From: Paenibacillus polymyxa
Lineage (GTDB): Bacteria; Bacillota; Bacilli; Paenibacillales; Paenibacillaceae
Reading direction: 5' to 3'
Assembly (NCBI RefSeq): GCF_018614975.1
Contig: NZ_JAGGNR010000008.1
Coordinates: 248,001 to 312,000, forward strand
Length of the DNA: 64,000 nucleotides
The notes under the pieces are model-generated. The model was not told the origin of the DNA and did not search any database. It worked only from the letters and a program-made list of their open reading frames with translations. A program made the position numbers and the translations under genes. Positions 7,989 to 16,304 of this stretch are shown one piece after another. The stretch's first letter is position 1; every line of letters begins with the position of its first letter.

Positions 7989-8762
7989 ATGAAATCTTTT
8001 ACTCGTAAATCCATCATATCTACAATTCTCATAGGCTCTGTTGTAGCAGGTTCTGCTTTCACTACGTTTCCCGTCAGCTCAAGCCTGAATCCTGTCGCCT
8101 CTGCTGCAAGTTCCAGCTTCACTCAATTTCTGCATGATAATGCACCTGGTCGTACGATCAAAACGATTAAAAATGTGGCAACTGTGACCAATGTGTCCAG
8201 TACAGTTGTGCTTGTCAATAAAAAGAGAAATCTGCCTTCGACTTATGAACCTCAAGATTTGGTTGTACCTAATATTCCTTTTAGCTTCTCAGGTGCCAGT
8301 CCGAAGAAACAAATGCGTAAAGTGGCTGCAACCGCGATTGAAAAATTATTTGCGGCTGCCAAAAAAGACGGCATTGATATCAAAGCAGTGTCTGGCTATC
8401 GCTCCTATGCGACTCAAAAATCGATCTTTGACCGTAATGCCAGCATCAAAGGTGAAGCTGTTGCCAATAAAACAAGTGCTCGGCCAGGACAAAGCGAACA
8501 TCAAACGGGTCTAGCAATGGATATATCAAGCGCTTCGGCCGGTTATGATCTTCAGCAAAGCTTTGGCAACACCAAAGAAGGCAAGTGGCTGAAAGCCAAT
8601 GCCCACAAGTACGGATTCATCATCCGTTATGGCAAAGATCAGGAGAAATTGACTGGTTACTCTTATGAGCCATGGCATGTACGGTATGTAGGAGTGTATA
8701 TTGCTGGTGAGATTACCAACCAGAAGCTTACGCTGGAGCAATATTTGGAACGTGCCAAATAA
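7989..8762 (+). CDS. D-alanyl-D-alanine carboxypeptidase, M15B/VanY family, secreted
   Basis: This is a 257-residue exported zinc peptidase that trims the terminal D-Ala from peptidoglycan stem peptides. A signal peptide (basic MKSFTRK, hydrophobic core, cleavage near VASAA-S at residue 40) precedes a linker. The M15 domain has SGYRSY near 135-140, the zinc-binding SEHQTGLAMDI at 169-179 (His171, Asp178), catalytic Glu227 and ligand His230 in YEPWHVRYVG. All family metal and catalytic residues are present. GAGGAGGAA precedes the ATG. It has no resistance-type vanR/vanS neighbours, so a housekeeping wall role is likely. Confidence 0.93.
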   Translation: MKSFTRKSIISTILIGSVVAGSAFTTFPVSSSLNPVASAASSSFTQFLHDNAPGRTIKTIKNVATVTNVSSTVVLVNKKRNLPSTYEPQDLVVPNIPFSFSGASPKKQMRKVAATAIEKLFAAAKKDGIDIKAVSGYRSYATQKSIFDRNASIKGEAVANKTSARPGQSEHQTGLAMDISSASAGYDLQQSFGNTKEGKWLKANAHKYGFIIRYGKDQEKLTGYSYEPWHVRYVGVYIAGEITNQKLTLEQYLERAK

Positions 8763-8840
8763 GGCAGGTTTGAACCCAAAGCTTAGACAGTTATTTGATC
8801 AGATAAAAGATGCGTGACTATAGATAACATGGCTGAAGGA

Positions 8841-8868
8841 GAAGATGGGGCCGCAACTGGCCCTCTTC
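8841..8868. terminator. Hairpin between the carboxypeptidase gene and a convergent small ORF
   Basis: GAAGA-GGGGCC pairs with GGCCC-TCTTC around a short loop. The downstream tails are only moderately T-rich, so it is a probable but weak terminator that may serve both convergent genes. Confidence 0.55.
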
Positions 8869-8896
8869 TGCTTCAATCTTTCATTTACACTCCTCA

Positions 8897-9136
8897 TCAT
8901 GTCCCAGCGATTCTTCTAAAGACCAGTGGCAGTCTTTTCAGACCTTCTGTTCCAGCCCAAGTGCTTACGCCAGCAAGTAGTGCATTATGGCACAAATAAA
9001 GTGCGACATTGTAAACAATAGGGCCTAGAATAATCTCCATTACTACAAAACGTTTTAACGTCGAAGATTGGATCACATATACCCGAAATTCATGCGGGTC
9101 ATGTCCTCCCTTAAATCTTGTGATGAGAGCTTTCAT
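8897..9136 (-). CDS. Small hypothetical membrane protein
   Basis: This 79-residue ORF starts at ATG 9136 behind AGAGGTGATTC, a good Shine-Dalgarno. It has a basic N-terminus (KALITRFKGGHDPHEFRVYV) and one long hydrophobic stretch from about residue 31 to 58 (FVVMEIILGPIVYNVALYL), then a basic tail. I do not recognise the family. It is convergent with the carboxypeptidase and shares the hairpin at 8841-8868. Support comes from the ribosome-binding site and the sensible membrane-protein composition only. Confidence 0.5.
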   Translation of the reverse strand: MKALITRFKGGHDPHEFRVYVIQSSTLKRFVVMEIILGPIVYNVALYLCHNALLAGVSTWAGTEGLKRLPLVFRRIAGT

Positions 9137-9198
9137 GAATCACCTCTAGTGTTTTATTCTAGCGTATGGCAGGCAAACCTTGTCTTATTCAAAAATAA

Positions 9199-9230
9199 TA
9201 CTTACATAAAGTAACTAAGTGTGTTATAGT
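9199..9230 (+). promoter_or_regulatory. Promoter of the nitroreductase gene with overlapping palindrome
   Basis: TTACAT (9202-9207) and TATAGT (9225-9230) are separated by exactly 17 bases, a good vegetative promoter. The -35 element is covered by TACTT-ACATA-AAGTA (9199-9213), an inverted repeat with 5-bp arms. Placement over the -35 box suggests a repressor site; HxlR- or MarR-type redox sensors control related nitroreductases in Bacillus. Confidence 0.6.
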
Positions 9231-9266
9231 CAGTTTATAAATTATACATAAGCGAGGGAAACTACC

Positions 9267-9896
9267 ATGAGTGAGTTGGAGAATCTAGTCAAAAACCGTA
9301 GATCGGCCGTTATTTTTGAAGAAGGAATTGAAATTTCGGAGTCGGAACTGCAAGAGATGTTTGCCCTGAACAAATTTGCACCTTCTGCCTTCAACTTGCA
9401 ACACACGCACTATCTTGTGATTAAAGACGAGGAACAGAAAGAGAAAGTCTATGAAGCCTCCCAGCAATATAAGGTAAAAACAGCTTCTGCGGTCATCGTG
9501 GTTTTGGGCGATGTCAATGCGCATCATCATATCCGCACCATTAACGAAGGCTTGCTGAACCTGGGCGCACTCACTCCGTTCCAATACGAGCAGGAATCCC
9601 AAAGTGTCACTGAATTTTACGAGTCTCGCGGCAGATTCTTCCAACGTGAGGATGCGATTCGCAATGCCAGCCTGTCTGCCATGCAATTGATGCTGATCGC
9701 TCAGGATCGCGGTTGGGACACTTGTCCAATGATTGGCTTTGACTCGGAAGAACTGCAGCGGAGTTTGGATATTCCAGACCATTATGTACCGGTTATGATG
9801 ATCACGATCGGCAAAAAATCGGAAGCCAAACAACGCCCACGCGGTTACCGTAAACCGATTAACGAATATGTTAGCTTTAACAAAATGCACGCTTAA
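9267..9896 (+). CDS. Nitroreductase family protein (YodC/MhqN-like)
   Basis: This is a 209-residue flavoprotein of the nitroreductase fold, which uses FMN and NAD(P)H to reduce quinones or nitroaromatics. It contains RRSAVIFEEG (FMN phosphate side), FAPSAFNLQHTHYLV near residues 37-51, DAIRNASLSAMQLMLIAQDRGWDTCPMIGFD in the second half, and VPVMMITIGK near the end. The NLQHTH and C-P-M-I-G-F patterns are those of the YodC/MhqN subgroup, which is induced by quinones and diamide in Bacillus. An AGCGAGGG leader precedes the ATG. The gene is monocistronic, with its own promoter and terminator. Confidence 0.88.
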   Translation: MSELENLVKNRRSAVIFEEGIEISESELQEMFALNKFAPSAFNLQHTHYLVIKDEEQKEKVYEASQQYKVKTASAVIVVLGDVNAHHHIRTINEGLLNLGALTPFQYEQESQSVTEFYESRGRFFQREDAIRNASLSAMQLMLIAQDRGWDTCPMIGFDSEELQRSLDIPDHYVPVMMITIGKKSEAKQRPRGYRKPINEYVSFNKMHA

Positions 9897-9912
9897 TAAC
9901 ATATATAGTGAC

Positions 9913-9950
9913 AACCCAATAAAGCCACGCTCTTGTGGCTTTATTGGGTT
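9913..9950 (+). terminator. Terminator of the nitroreductase gene
   Basis: A perfect 16-bp stem (AACCCAATAAAGCCAC and its complement) with a 6-nt loop ends in TTTC. This is the longest perfect terminator stem seen in the window. Confidence 0.9.
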
Positions 9951-9959
9951 TCATCAGAC

Positions 9960-10078
9960 CTTTACGCAAGAACGGAGAGGGCAGAAAATAACCTGAAGAA
10001 GCGGAGCTAAAAAGTTTTCTGAAAGAAAGCTGCAACGAAAGCATACGCTTCGCCGTTATCCCCCGGATTTCCCCCTTT
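9960..10078. repeat. Dispersed intergenic repeat, copy B
   Basis: This segment repeats the copy A order: TTTACGCAAGAACGGAGAGG, ACCTGAAGAAGCGGAG, GAAAGAAAGCTGCAACG, GCATACGCTTCGCCGTTATC, ending CCCCCGGATTT. It lies between the nitroreductase terminator and gerAB. Read on the minus strand it supplies the C-terminus of a doubtful 79-codon ORF. Confidence 0.7.
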
Positions 10079-10246
10079 TAAATAACTACTCATCCTATCC
10101 ATTAATCTGTCATATATAAACTTCTCCGTCATTTCAAGGTTGGTATCCGAGATCAATATATCGATTATCTCTGTCTGCTCCACGCAAGTTACAGAAACAA
10201 TTTCATATGGTTTACCCTGTTCCTCTCTTGTGCATAATGTTATCAA
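10007..10246 (-). CDS. Doubtful small ORF ending inside a repeat
   Basis: A 79-codon frame starts at TTG 10246 without a clear Shine-Dalgarno. Its first 57 residues have ordinary protein composition (TEIIDILISDTNLEMTEKFI). Its last 22 (GNPGDNGEAYAFVAAFFQKT) are translated from repeat copy B, so the original end, if the gene is real, has been replaced. No family is recognised. It diverges from gerAB with only 37 bases between the starts, too little for two independent promoters. Confidence 0.25.
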   Translation of the reverse strand: MITLCTREEQGKPYEIVSVTCVEQTEIIDILISDTNLEMTEKFIYDRLMDRMSSYLKGGNPGDNGEAYAFVAAFFQKTF

Positions 10247-10283
10247 TTATGTCGTAATCAAGCGGAGACAGGAGACCCTAATT

Positions 10284-11399
10284 ATGATCAAATTAACCAG
10301 TTACCAATTATTTTGCCTTACGTTTTTATTTCAACTGGGTACAACCGTTATTTTTGGTTTTGCTGCAGCTACAGGCCGGGATGCGTGGATTGTCACTCTA
10401 ATCTCCACATTATCCGGTATGGCTTTGATCTCTATGTATATGGGTATTATGAAAATGAACCCGGGTCTGAGCCTGGTTGAATGGTATCCTCGGCAATTTG
10501 GCAAATGGATTGGCCTGCCTATCGCTTTTCTTTATCCGCTTATTTTTTTATTTGATGCAGCACGTATTATCACGGATCTCAGGGACTTAATTCCAACAAC
10601 AATTCTTCCGCAAACTCCGCCAATTGTTATCATAATATTATTCATGCTGATCGTCATGTACGCACTCTACCTTGGACTGCATAATGTTACAAGAGTTGGA
10701 GAGATCATGGTTCCATTCATTCTGATTCTGTTCATTATTGAGATTACCTTTCTCTTGTTGTCTAAGATTATCCTCCCCTCTTTGCTGAAGCCGATCCTGT
10801 GGGATGGATGGCATCCCGTTCTTAAAGCAGCGTTTCCCGAGGGAATCTCCCAAACCTATGGGGAAACCATCGCTATGGCAATGATCTGGACACAAGTAGC
10901 TCGGCCGGAAAAAATCTGGAAGCCTACGCTCATTGCCACACTACTCGCTTCATTAAGCTTCCTTACGTTTGATCTTCTTTCCATAACGATCTTTGGAGGT
11001 GTCTTATTTGAACGAAGTTTATATCCGTTCTACACCTTAACCGGAATGGTTAATATAAACGGATTTATCACCAACCTAAACCCGTTTGCCGTTATGTATT
11101 TTTTCATCACTGCCTTTTTCAAACTGTTTCTAAAAATGTACACCGGTTTGGCTGCACTTCAGATTTTGATTCCATTTTTAGGCAAGCGACACTTGGTTTG
11201 GATCTCAACCTTATGTGTTCTGACTCTCGGAATGGTCTTATCCGATAACATTGCGGAACATATATATGTGCTTGCCATCAAACAGATTACGCCCTATGTT
11301 TGGGTACCCCTGTTTATTATCTTTCCCGTCCTATTGTTCATCGTGTCCTCTATACGGTTCTGGATACAACGTCGGCAGAAAAAGCAAACATCAGGCTGA
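10284..11399 (+). CDS. gerAB: GerAB-type spore germination receptor permease subunit
   Basis: This is a 371-residue inner-membrane protein with about ten hydrophobic helices and the amino-acid-permease-like fold of the GerAB/spore_permease family. It starts MIKLTSYQLFCLTFLFQLGT. The conserved LDAARIITDLRDLIP-like segment appears as FDAARIITDLRDLIPTTILP near residues 87-106. B subunits bind the germinant in the spore inner membrane. I chose ATG 10284, with AGGAGA about nine bases upstream, because the longer upstream frame has no hydrophobic or family-like sequence. It is unusual that this gene stands alone on the plus strand, tail to tail with gerAC and gerAA. Confidence 0.9.
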   Translation: MIKLTSYQLFCLTFLFQLGTTVIFGFAAATGRDAWIVTLISTLSGMALISMYMGIMKMNPGLSLVEWYPRQFGKWIGLPIAFLYPLIFLFDAARIITDLRDLIPTTILPQTPPIVIIILFMLIVMYALYLGLHNVTRVGEIMVPFILILFIIEITFLLLSKIILPSLLKPILWDGWHPVLKAAFPEGISQTYGETIAMAMIWTQVARPEKIWKPTLIATLLASLSFLTFDLLSITIFGGVLFERSLYPFYTLTGMVNINGFITNLNPFAVMYFFITAFFKLFLKMYTGLAALQILIPFLGKRHLVWISTLCVLTLGMVLSDNIAEHIYVLAIKQITPYVWVPLFIIFPVLLFIVSSIRFWIQRRQKKQTSG

Positions 11400-12596
11400 T
11401 TAATGTGGATCGCTGACATCCTCTGGCTTGAGATATCCGCCAGAGCCTGTTAGTCCGAAACGGGTCACTTTCAGCTTGATTTGCAAGGAAATATCCACCT
11501 CCTGAAAAACCTCTTCCCAACGATCCATGAACGTTCTCCAGAGCTTTGGATGATTGCGATAAAGATAATTGCCAACGCCCAATGCATCCTTTTTGAATTC
11601 ATCCTGATACTTGAATATCAGGTGTTTCATTTGCCGTTCGACCTCTTTTTGCATTTCGCCCTGGATCTGATCAAGCGATTTGGCATTAAGTAAATCCACA
11701 GTCGAAGTATTCTCAACAATATCACACTTTGCACTCAGACTTAGCAGAATGTTTGGGTTCCCCCGCGTGGTATGATTTAACTTCCATACGCTCTTCATGC
11801 CATTCAGTTCTGCACTAACCGTACCTGTACCATCAGGAGCCTTGACCGTAATAACATGTCGGTGGCGCCAATTAATGATCCATAAATTGTTATTTGTTTC
11901 TTCAATATTCAGAAATCCAATCAACTTCGTATCATTGTCAAGTACAGCAGCCCCTGAAAAAAGGAAAGCAGCCTCTTTACCCTCCTCTTTTTTGGACACA
12001 TCTTTTATTTTTTCAACTGCCGGCATTAAGAAAGCCACATTCCTTCCTTCATTCATATTTCGAACCAAACTTATGAAGGTCGTATTCACCGGTCCGTAAT
12101 TCGTTTGATGCAGCTTGTAATATTCCCGTAGCGACTGCGCTCCAAATGGCGTTTTGCTTTTCAACATATCCGATGCTTTCCCGTTCTTCACAACAATGAG
12201 GTCCATCCGCAAAGGTGACTCCGCATTTCGCAACAAGAAATCGATGATATGTCCGAAACCTTTTTTTGCCATTTTTTCTCCAATGACAAGACTCCGCCGC
12301 TGACCTCTATTGATGGAACGGGTAACTTTGGATTGCATTACAGACAATGCTTGCATCGGTGTTGCTCCTTCTGCTTTTTCGGTATAAAAACCCTCCTGAG
12401 GTTGCGACTGCCCATCAGCAGATTCTGCATTCAGAGCGAACTGGTTGCTGAGCAAATAAGTATTATGGTCGGTCCAATCTACGCCTACAGACAGTTGTAT
12501 CGCCTGATCATTTAATTCGCTATTATCCCAGCAACCGGATAAGAGCATAAGAACAGCACACCATGTCACGAGTATTGCTCTTTTTATGGTTTTCAC
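11400..12596 (-). CDS. gerAC: GerAC-type spore germination lipoprotein
   Basis: This is a 398-residue Ger(x)C lipoprotein. A lipobox LLSGC puts the modified cysteine at residue 22, followed by the family hallmark WDNSELNDQAIQLSVGVDW. The middle has ATPMQALSVMQSKVTRSINRGQRRSLVIGEK. The C-terminal domain includes NPKLWRTF-like HPKLWRTFMDRWEEVFQEVD and ends with the usual amphipathic strand. It belongs to the germinant receptor on the outer face of the spore inner membrane. It overlaps gerAA by 4 bases (12593-12596). Its stop codon directly abuts the gerAB stop on the other strand. Confidence 0.93.
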   Translation of the reverse strand: MKTIKRAILVTWCAVLMLLSGCWDNSELNDQAIQLSVGVDWTDHNTYLLSNQFALNAESADGQSQPQEGFYTEKAEGATPMQALSVMQSKVTRSINRGQRRSLVIGEKMAKKGFGHIIDFLLRNAESPLRMDLIVVKNGKASDMLKSKTPFGAQSLREYYKLHQTNYGPVNTTFISLVRNMNEGRNVAFLMPAVEKIKDVSKKEEGKEAAFLFSGAAVLDNDTKLIGFLNIEETNNNLWIINWRHRHVITVKAPDGTGTVSAELNGMKSVWKLNHTTRGNPNILLSLSAKCDIVENTSTVDLLNAKSLDQIQGEMQKEVERQMKHLIFKYQDEFKKDALGVGNYLYRNHPKLWRTFMDRWEEVFQEVDISLQIKLKVTRFGLTGSGGYLKPEDVSDPH

Positions 12597-14170
12597 ACTA
12601 GCTCATCCCCTTCTTCTGCTGGAGCTGGCTTTTGTCCTTTAGGTCTGCGAATATGGCCAGAAGTCGTATCTAACGGACGCTGATACATCTTCCATTGAGG
12701 AGAACGCCATATCGCATCTTTCAGCTCCGGTATATTAAGTGGAGCAAGCGGACTGAAATAAGGCACGCCAAACGAGCGCAGGGCCGTGATATGGAGTAGC
12801 AGAGCCATAGTGACAAGGGCAATGCCATACAAGCCAAGTGTTCCGGCAAAAATAAGCAATACGAACCGTAACATACGCAGTGGATGACTCAGATTCAACC
12901 GTGCAATGGTAAATGACGCAATGCCTGTACCTGCAACAATGATTACGATCGGAGCAGACACGATACCCGCCTGTACTGCAGCCTGCCCAATAACCAATGC
13001 GCCCACAATGCTGACAGCCGATCCAATCTGTTTTGGAAGCCGGATGCCTGCTTCCCGTAACCCCTCAAATGTTACCTCCATCAACATCGTCTCAATCACG
13101 GTTGGAAACGGGCTATTTTCCCGGGCAGCCGCAAAATTAAGAACCAGACTGGTCGGGATCATCTGGGAATGAAAGTTGACGATGCCAACAAACAAGGAGG
13201 GAAGGAACAGCGAGATAAAAATGAAAAGAATTCGAACGAAACGAACAGCGCTAGAATACAGACTTGGGTTATAATAATCTTCGGCTGACTGAATTCCAGA
13301 CCAGAATGTAAAAGGCACAATCAGTACAAACGGCGTTCCGTCCGTAATGATGGCTACTTTTCCTTCCAGCAAGCTTGCTGCTACCGTATCCGGACGCTCC
13401 GTATTCTGTATGGTTGGAAACAGAGAATACGGAGCGTCCTCTATAAATTCCTCAATGTAGCCCGATTCGAGAATACTGTCCGTTCTGATCCTCTTTAAGC
13501 GACTTCTGACCTCATCAAGAATCGATTCCTTCACAATCCCCTGAATATAACAAATGACCACTTCGGTATGGGTCACATCTCCAATGGTCATCGACTCTGT
13601 CTTCAATGCATCCGACTTGATTTTCCGTCGAATCATACTTGTATTCACGCGTAGTGATTCGTTGAAACCTTCCCTTGGTCCCCTGATGACCGCTTCGGAT
13701 GCAGGCTCTTCAACTCCACGTGTTTTAGCACCATCCATACTGGCTACCATGGCAGTATCATGTCCATCCGTGAAAACCACAACAGATGAGTTAAGCACGC
13801 CCTGAATTACCTCAGAGAGCGTGGATACCATATGGGTATGAACCAAGGCCAGACGTTCGCTCTGGATTAGTTGACTGGCATGCTTTTCTTCCTGATCCTC
13901 CTCATTCTGTGCTTCTAAGAGAGGCTTGAGAATGGCTAAGTCTATAATATTTTTGTCTACTAAACCATCCATAAAAAGCAACAATACGTTATTCCCTTTG
14001 CCGAGCGTCACTGGCCGGAACACCACATCGGAACACTGATCAAAACGTTCTCTAAGCATCTGTTCATTCACGTTCAACTGAGTTGATAAAGAGACATCTG
14101 GCTTCTGGTTCAGGAGGAACTCTGAGCGTTTGAATTGTTCCTGTTGTACTTGTTCAGCGTTCTTTTTCAT
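12593..14170 (-). CDS. gerAA: GerAA-type spore germination receptor subunit
   Basis: This is a 525-residue GerAA family protein. A large hydrophilic N-terminal domain (to about residue 300) contains NNVLLLFMDGLVDKNIID, TSMIRRKIKSDALK and the YIEEFIEDAPYSLFPTIQNTERPD block, then VAIITDGTPFVLIVPFTFW. The membrane part has four to five helices with PTSLVLNFAAAREN, the FEGLREAGIRLPKQIGSAVS motif and GIASFTIARLNLSHPLRMLRF. It forms the receptor with GerAB and GerAC. GAGG stands about seven bases before the ATG at 14170. The C-terminal tail after residue 500 is basic and proline-rich. Confidence 0.93.
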   Translation of the reverse strand: MKKNAEQVQQEQFKRSEFLLNQKPDVSLSTQLNVNEQMLRERFDQCSDVVFRPVTLGKGNNVLLLFMDGLVDKNIIDLAILKPLLEAQNEEDQEEKHASQLIQSERLALVHTHMVSTLSEVIQGVLNSSVVVFTDGHDTAMVASMDGAKTRGVEEPASEAVIRGPREGFNESLRVNTSMIRRKIKSDALKTESMTIGDVTHTEVVICYIQGIVKESILDEVRSRLKRIRTDSILESGYIEEFIEDAPYSLFPTIQNTERPDTVAASLLEGKVAIITDGTPFVLIVPFTFWSGIQSAEDYYNPSLYSSAVRFVRILFIFISLFLPSLFVGIVNFHSQMIPTSLVLNFAAARENSPFPTVIETMLMEVTFEGLREAGIRLPKQIGSAVSIVGALVIGQAAVQAGIVSAPIVIIVAGTGIASFTIARLNLSHPLRMLRFVLLIFAGTLGLYGIALVTMALLLHITALRSFGVPYFSPLAPLNIPELKDAIWRSPQWKMYQRPLDTTSGHIRRPKGQKPAPAEEGDELV

Positions 14171-14397
14171 TAATGAAACCTCACCATTCTGATTTTGGAG
14201 GTAGGCCTGGCATGAATGTCAAGCCTTGTCATTCTTTGAAATTGTTCCCGACAACCCTTAAGTCTATTCGGCAATCCCTGGAGTCCCTCATCAGTCTAAG
14301 CCAATTGTTCTACATCCTTCTAAAAAAGTTATGCAAATTTTTTATATCATGTTAGCATCCAACATGTAAGTGAAATCTCAAAGAGAGGAAGATTTTC

Positions 14398-14856
14398 ATG
14401 GAAATGTATATCGAAAACCTCCCGTCATACCCGCTCGCTTATGTTCGACAAATCGGTCCTTACGGTCCAGCCAATGCCCAAGCGATGAGTACGCTGAAAC
14501 AATGGGCAGACAAAAACCAATTGCTTCACGAATCAGCAACATTACTGGGTATCCCCCAAGATGACCCGGCAAGCACACCGCCCGAGACATGTAGATATGA
14601 TGCCTGTATTGTTATCACTGGATCTGAACGTCTGGAAGATAAGTTTGTTGAGATTGGCGAGTTATCAGGCGGAGATTATCTCATCTGTAAGGTGAGGCAT
14701 ACGGCAGAAGTTATTCAGCAGGCATGGAATGTGATCATCCCACATTTGCAAACAAGTGGTTATGTGATGGACAACAAGCCGGTTATAGAACGATATCGTT
14801 GGGAACTGCTCAATCAGCATTGGTGCGAAATATGTGTGCCTGTGAAACCTGTATAA
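14398..14856 (+). CDS. GyrI-like (AraC effector-binding domain) protein
   Basis: This 152-residue stand-alone GyrI-like domain belongs to the SbmC/DNA gyrase inhibitor or small-molecule-binding superfamily. Family features are the opening IENLPSYPLAYVRQIGPYG, a DPASTPPETCRYDACIVI segment near residues 57-74, and ERYRWELLNQHWCEICVPV at the end. Stand-alone versions bind hydrophobic drugs or hydrolyse them; no DNA-binding domain is attached. AGAGAGGAAG lies about seven bases before the ATG. It has its own terminator. Confidence 0.82.
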   Translation: MEMYIENLPSYPLAYVRQIGPYGPANAQAMSTLKQWADKNQLLHESATLLGIPQDDPASTPPETCRYDACIVITGSERLEDKFVEIGELSGGDYLICKVRHTAEVIQQAWNVIIPHLQTSGYVMDNKPVIERYRWELLNQHWCEICVPVKPV

Positions 14857-14869
14857 TCAGCATTACGAG

Positions 14870-14912
14870 GAAACGAAAAAAGTGACTTCAGTTTGAAGTC
14901 ACTTTCTCGTTC
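14870..14912. terminator. Terminator of the GyrI-like gene, probably bidirectional
   Basis: A perfect 12-bp stem AAAGTGACTTCA / TGAAGTCACTTT with a 3-nt loop (14879-14905) is extended by A- and T-rich flanks. It also stands downstream of the convergent aminopeptidase gene. Confidence 0.85.
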
Positions 14913-14944
14913 AGCACCATTACTGCTACTAACTAGATTAGAAA

Positions 14945-16189
14945 TTAAAATGCCCAGTTGCCTTTGCGGAATACCGGCTCGATTGTACCGTCTTGTAACT
15001 CACCATCGATATCCAGTTCTGCCGAACCGATCATGAAATCGACGTGTGTTAAACTCACATTGCACTCATGCTTCAGCAGTTCTTCATTGGACATCGTTGT
15101 GCCATCTTTCATGTTGAATGGATAAGCACTTCCCACAGCCAAATGGCAGGATGCATTTTCATCAATACCCGTATTGTAGAAAATACGATTCAGGTTGGAG
15201 ATTGGGGAGTCATGCGGTACGAGTGCAACCTCACCCAGATAACGTGCTCCTCCATCAGTGGCAAACAGGTTCTTCAGATGCTCTTCACCGGATGCTGCCG
15301 TGAATGCAACAACCTGTCCGTCCTTGAATGTGATTCTCATCTGATCTACCAGTTGCCCGTTCAAGTTCAAAGGCATGGTGCTGCTGACATAACCATTCAC
15401 GCCGCTACGCTTAGGCATGGTGAATACTTCTTCAGTCGGCATATTGGCGACCGTGTATACCCCTTGTTTATTTTCGCCACCACCGCCACCCCAGATATGG
15501 TTGTGGACCAGTTCAATTTTCAGGTCTGTACCTGGCGCACGGTAATGCAGACTCTTATAGTTCTTTTTGTTCAGGACATCACTCATGTTATTCAAGGTAT
15601 CCAGATGTTCTCTCCAATTTTGTACAGCGTCTCCGCCATCTACACGGTTCATTTTGAAGATCGTTTCCCACATCACGTTGATTCGGTCTTCTTCCGGGAT
15701 GTCGGCAAATACTTTGTTCGCCCAAGCCCTGGTTGGGGCCTTGATCAGACACCAGCTAATCTCATGATTACGTGTGTACTTGGCATATCCGCGACGTGCG
15801 TGTGCAGCTGCCTTAGTAGCACGGGAAACGCTGTCGGAGTCAATTCCGTTATACAGTTCAGGATCTGGAACTTTGATCGTCAGGGTGGCGCCGCCTGCTT
15901 CTGCAAATTTCTCCATCATATCCGCTTTCCACGCTGGATAATAATCGAAGCTGTCATTGGAGCCATGTTCAAAACGACTGCGGGTAATGTTGTCGTCATC
16001 AAAGTCCACCTGTACATAGTTTGCACCAGCCGCATAGGCTTTTTGCACAATCAGACGTGTGAATTCTAGCGTTTCGATAGGAGCCGTTACGAGCAGATCC
16101 TGTCCTTTTTGAATATTCACGCCAACTTTAACAACTAGTTCTGCGTATTGTTCCAATGACTTTTCAAAGGTTTGTTCAAATTGACTCAT
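14945..16189 (-). CDS. M29 family (AmpS/PepS-like) aminopeptidase
   Basis: This cytosolic metal-dependent aminopeptidase of about 414 residues removes N-terminal residues from peptides. Family blocks present are GQDLLVTAPIETLEFTRLIV near residue 30, CLIKAPTRAWANKVF, DLKIELVHNHIWGGGG, the metal-site block MPTEEVFTMPKRSGVNGYVS, the AASGEEHLKNLFATDGGARY region, and NASCHLAVGSAYPFN with SLTHVDFMIGS at the C-terminus. I chose ATG 16189 because AGGAG is about eleven bases upstream; the in-frame GTG at 16201 overlaps that site. It is followed on the minus strand by the GyrI-side terminator. Confidence 0.9.
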   Translation of the reverse strand: MSQFEQTFEKSLEQYAELVVKVGVNIQKGQDLLVTAPIETLEFTRLIVQKAYAAGANYVQVDFDDDNITRSRFEHGSNDSFDYYPAWKADMMEKFAEAGGATLTIKVPDPELYNGIDSDSVSRATKAAAHARRGYAKYTRNHEISWCLIKAPTRAWANKVFADIPEEDRINVMWETIFKMNRVDGGDAVQNWREHLDTLNNMSDVLNKKNYKSLHYRAPGTDLKIELVHNHIWGGGGGENKQGVYTVANMPTEEVFTMPKRSGVNGYVSSTMPLNLNGQLVDQMRITFKDGQVVAFTAASGEEHLKNLFATDGGARYLGEVALVPHDSPISNLNRIFYNTGIDENASCHLAVGSAYPFNMKDGTTMSNEELLKHECNVSLTHVDFMIGSAELDIDGELQDGTIEPVFRKGNWAF

Positions 16190-16304
16190 AGTTGTGTTCA
16201 CTCCTGTTTCATATATTGTATGAACGCTATCGCTTCTGCAGAATCGATTCCTTCTCTTTCACTACGCAAGCTTAATTTCCATAATTTCATTTATACAAAA
16301 TGAT

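Noticed and set aside
9285..9914. A 209-codon minus-strand frame opposite the nitroreductase
   Set aside because: It mirrors the nitroreductase almost end to end and runs into the terminator; promoter, Shine-Dalgarno and family motifs all support the plus-strand gene.
15068..16069. A 333-codon plus-strand open frame opposite the aminopeptidase gene
   Set aside because: The minus strand carries a clear M29 aminopeptidase. The plus-strand translation has no recognisable domains, is rich in Cys and His, and has no ribosome-binding site.
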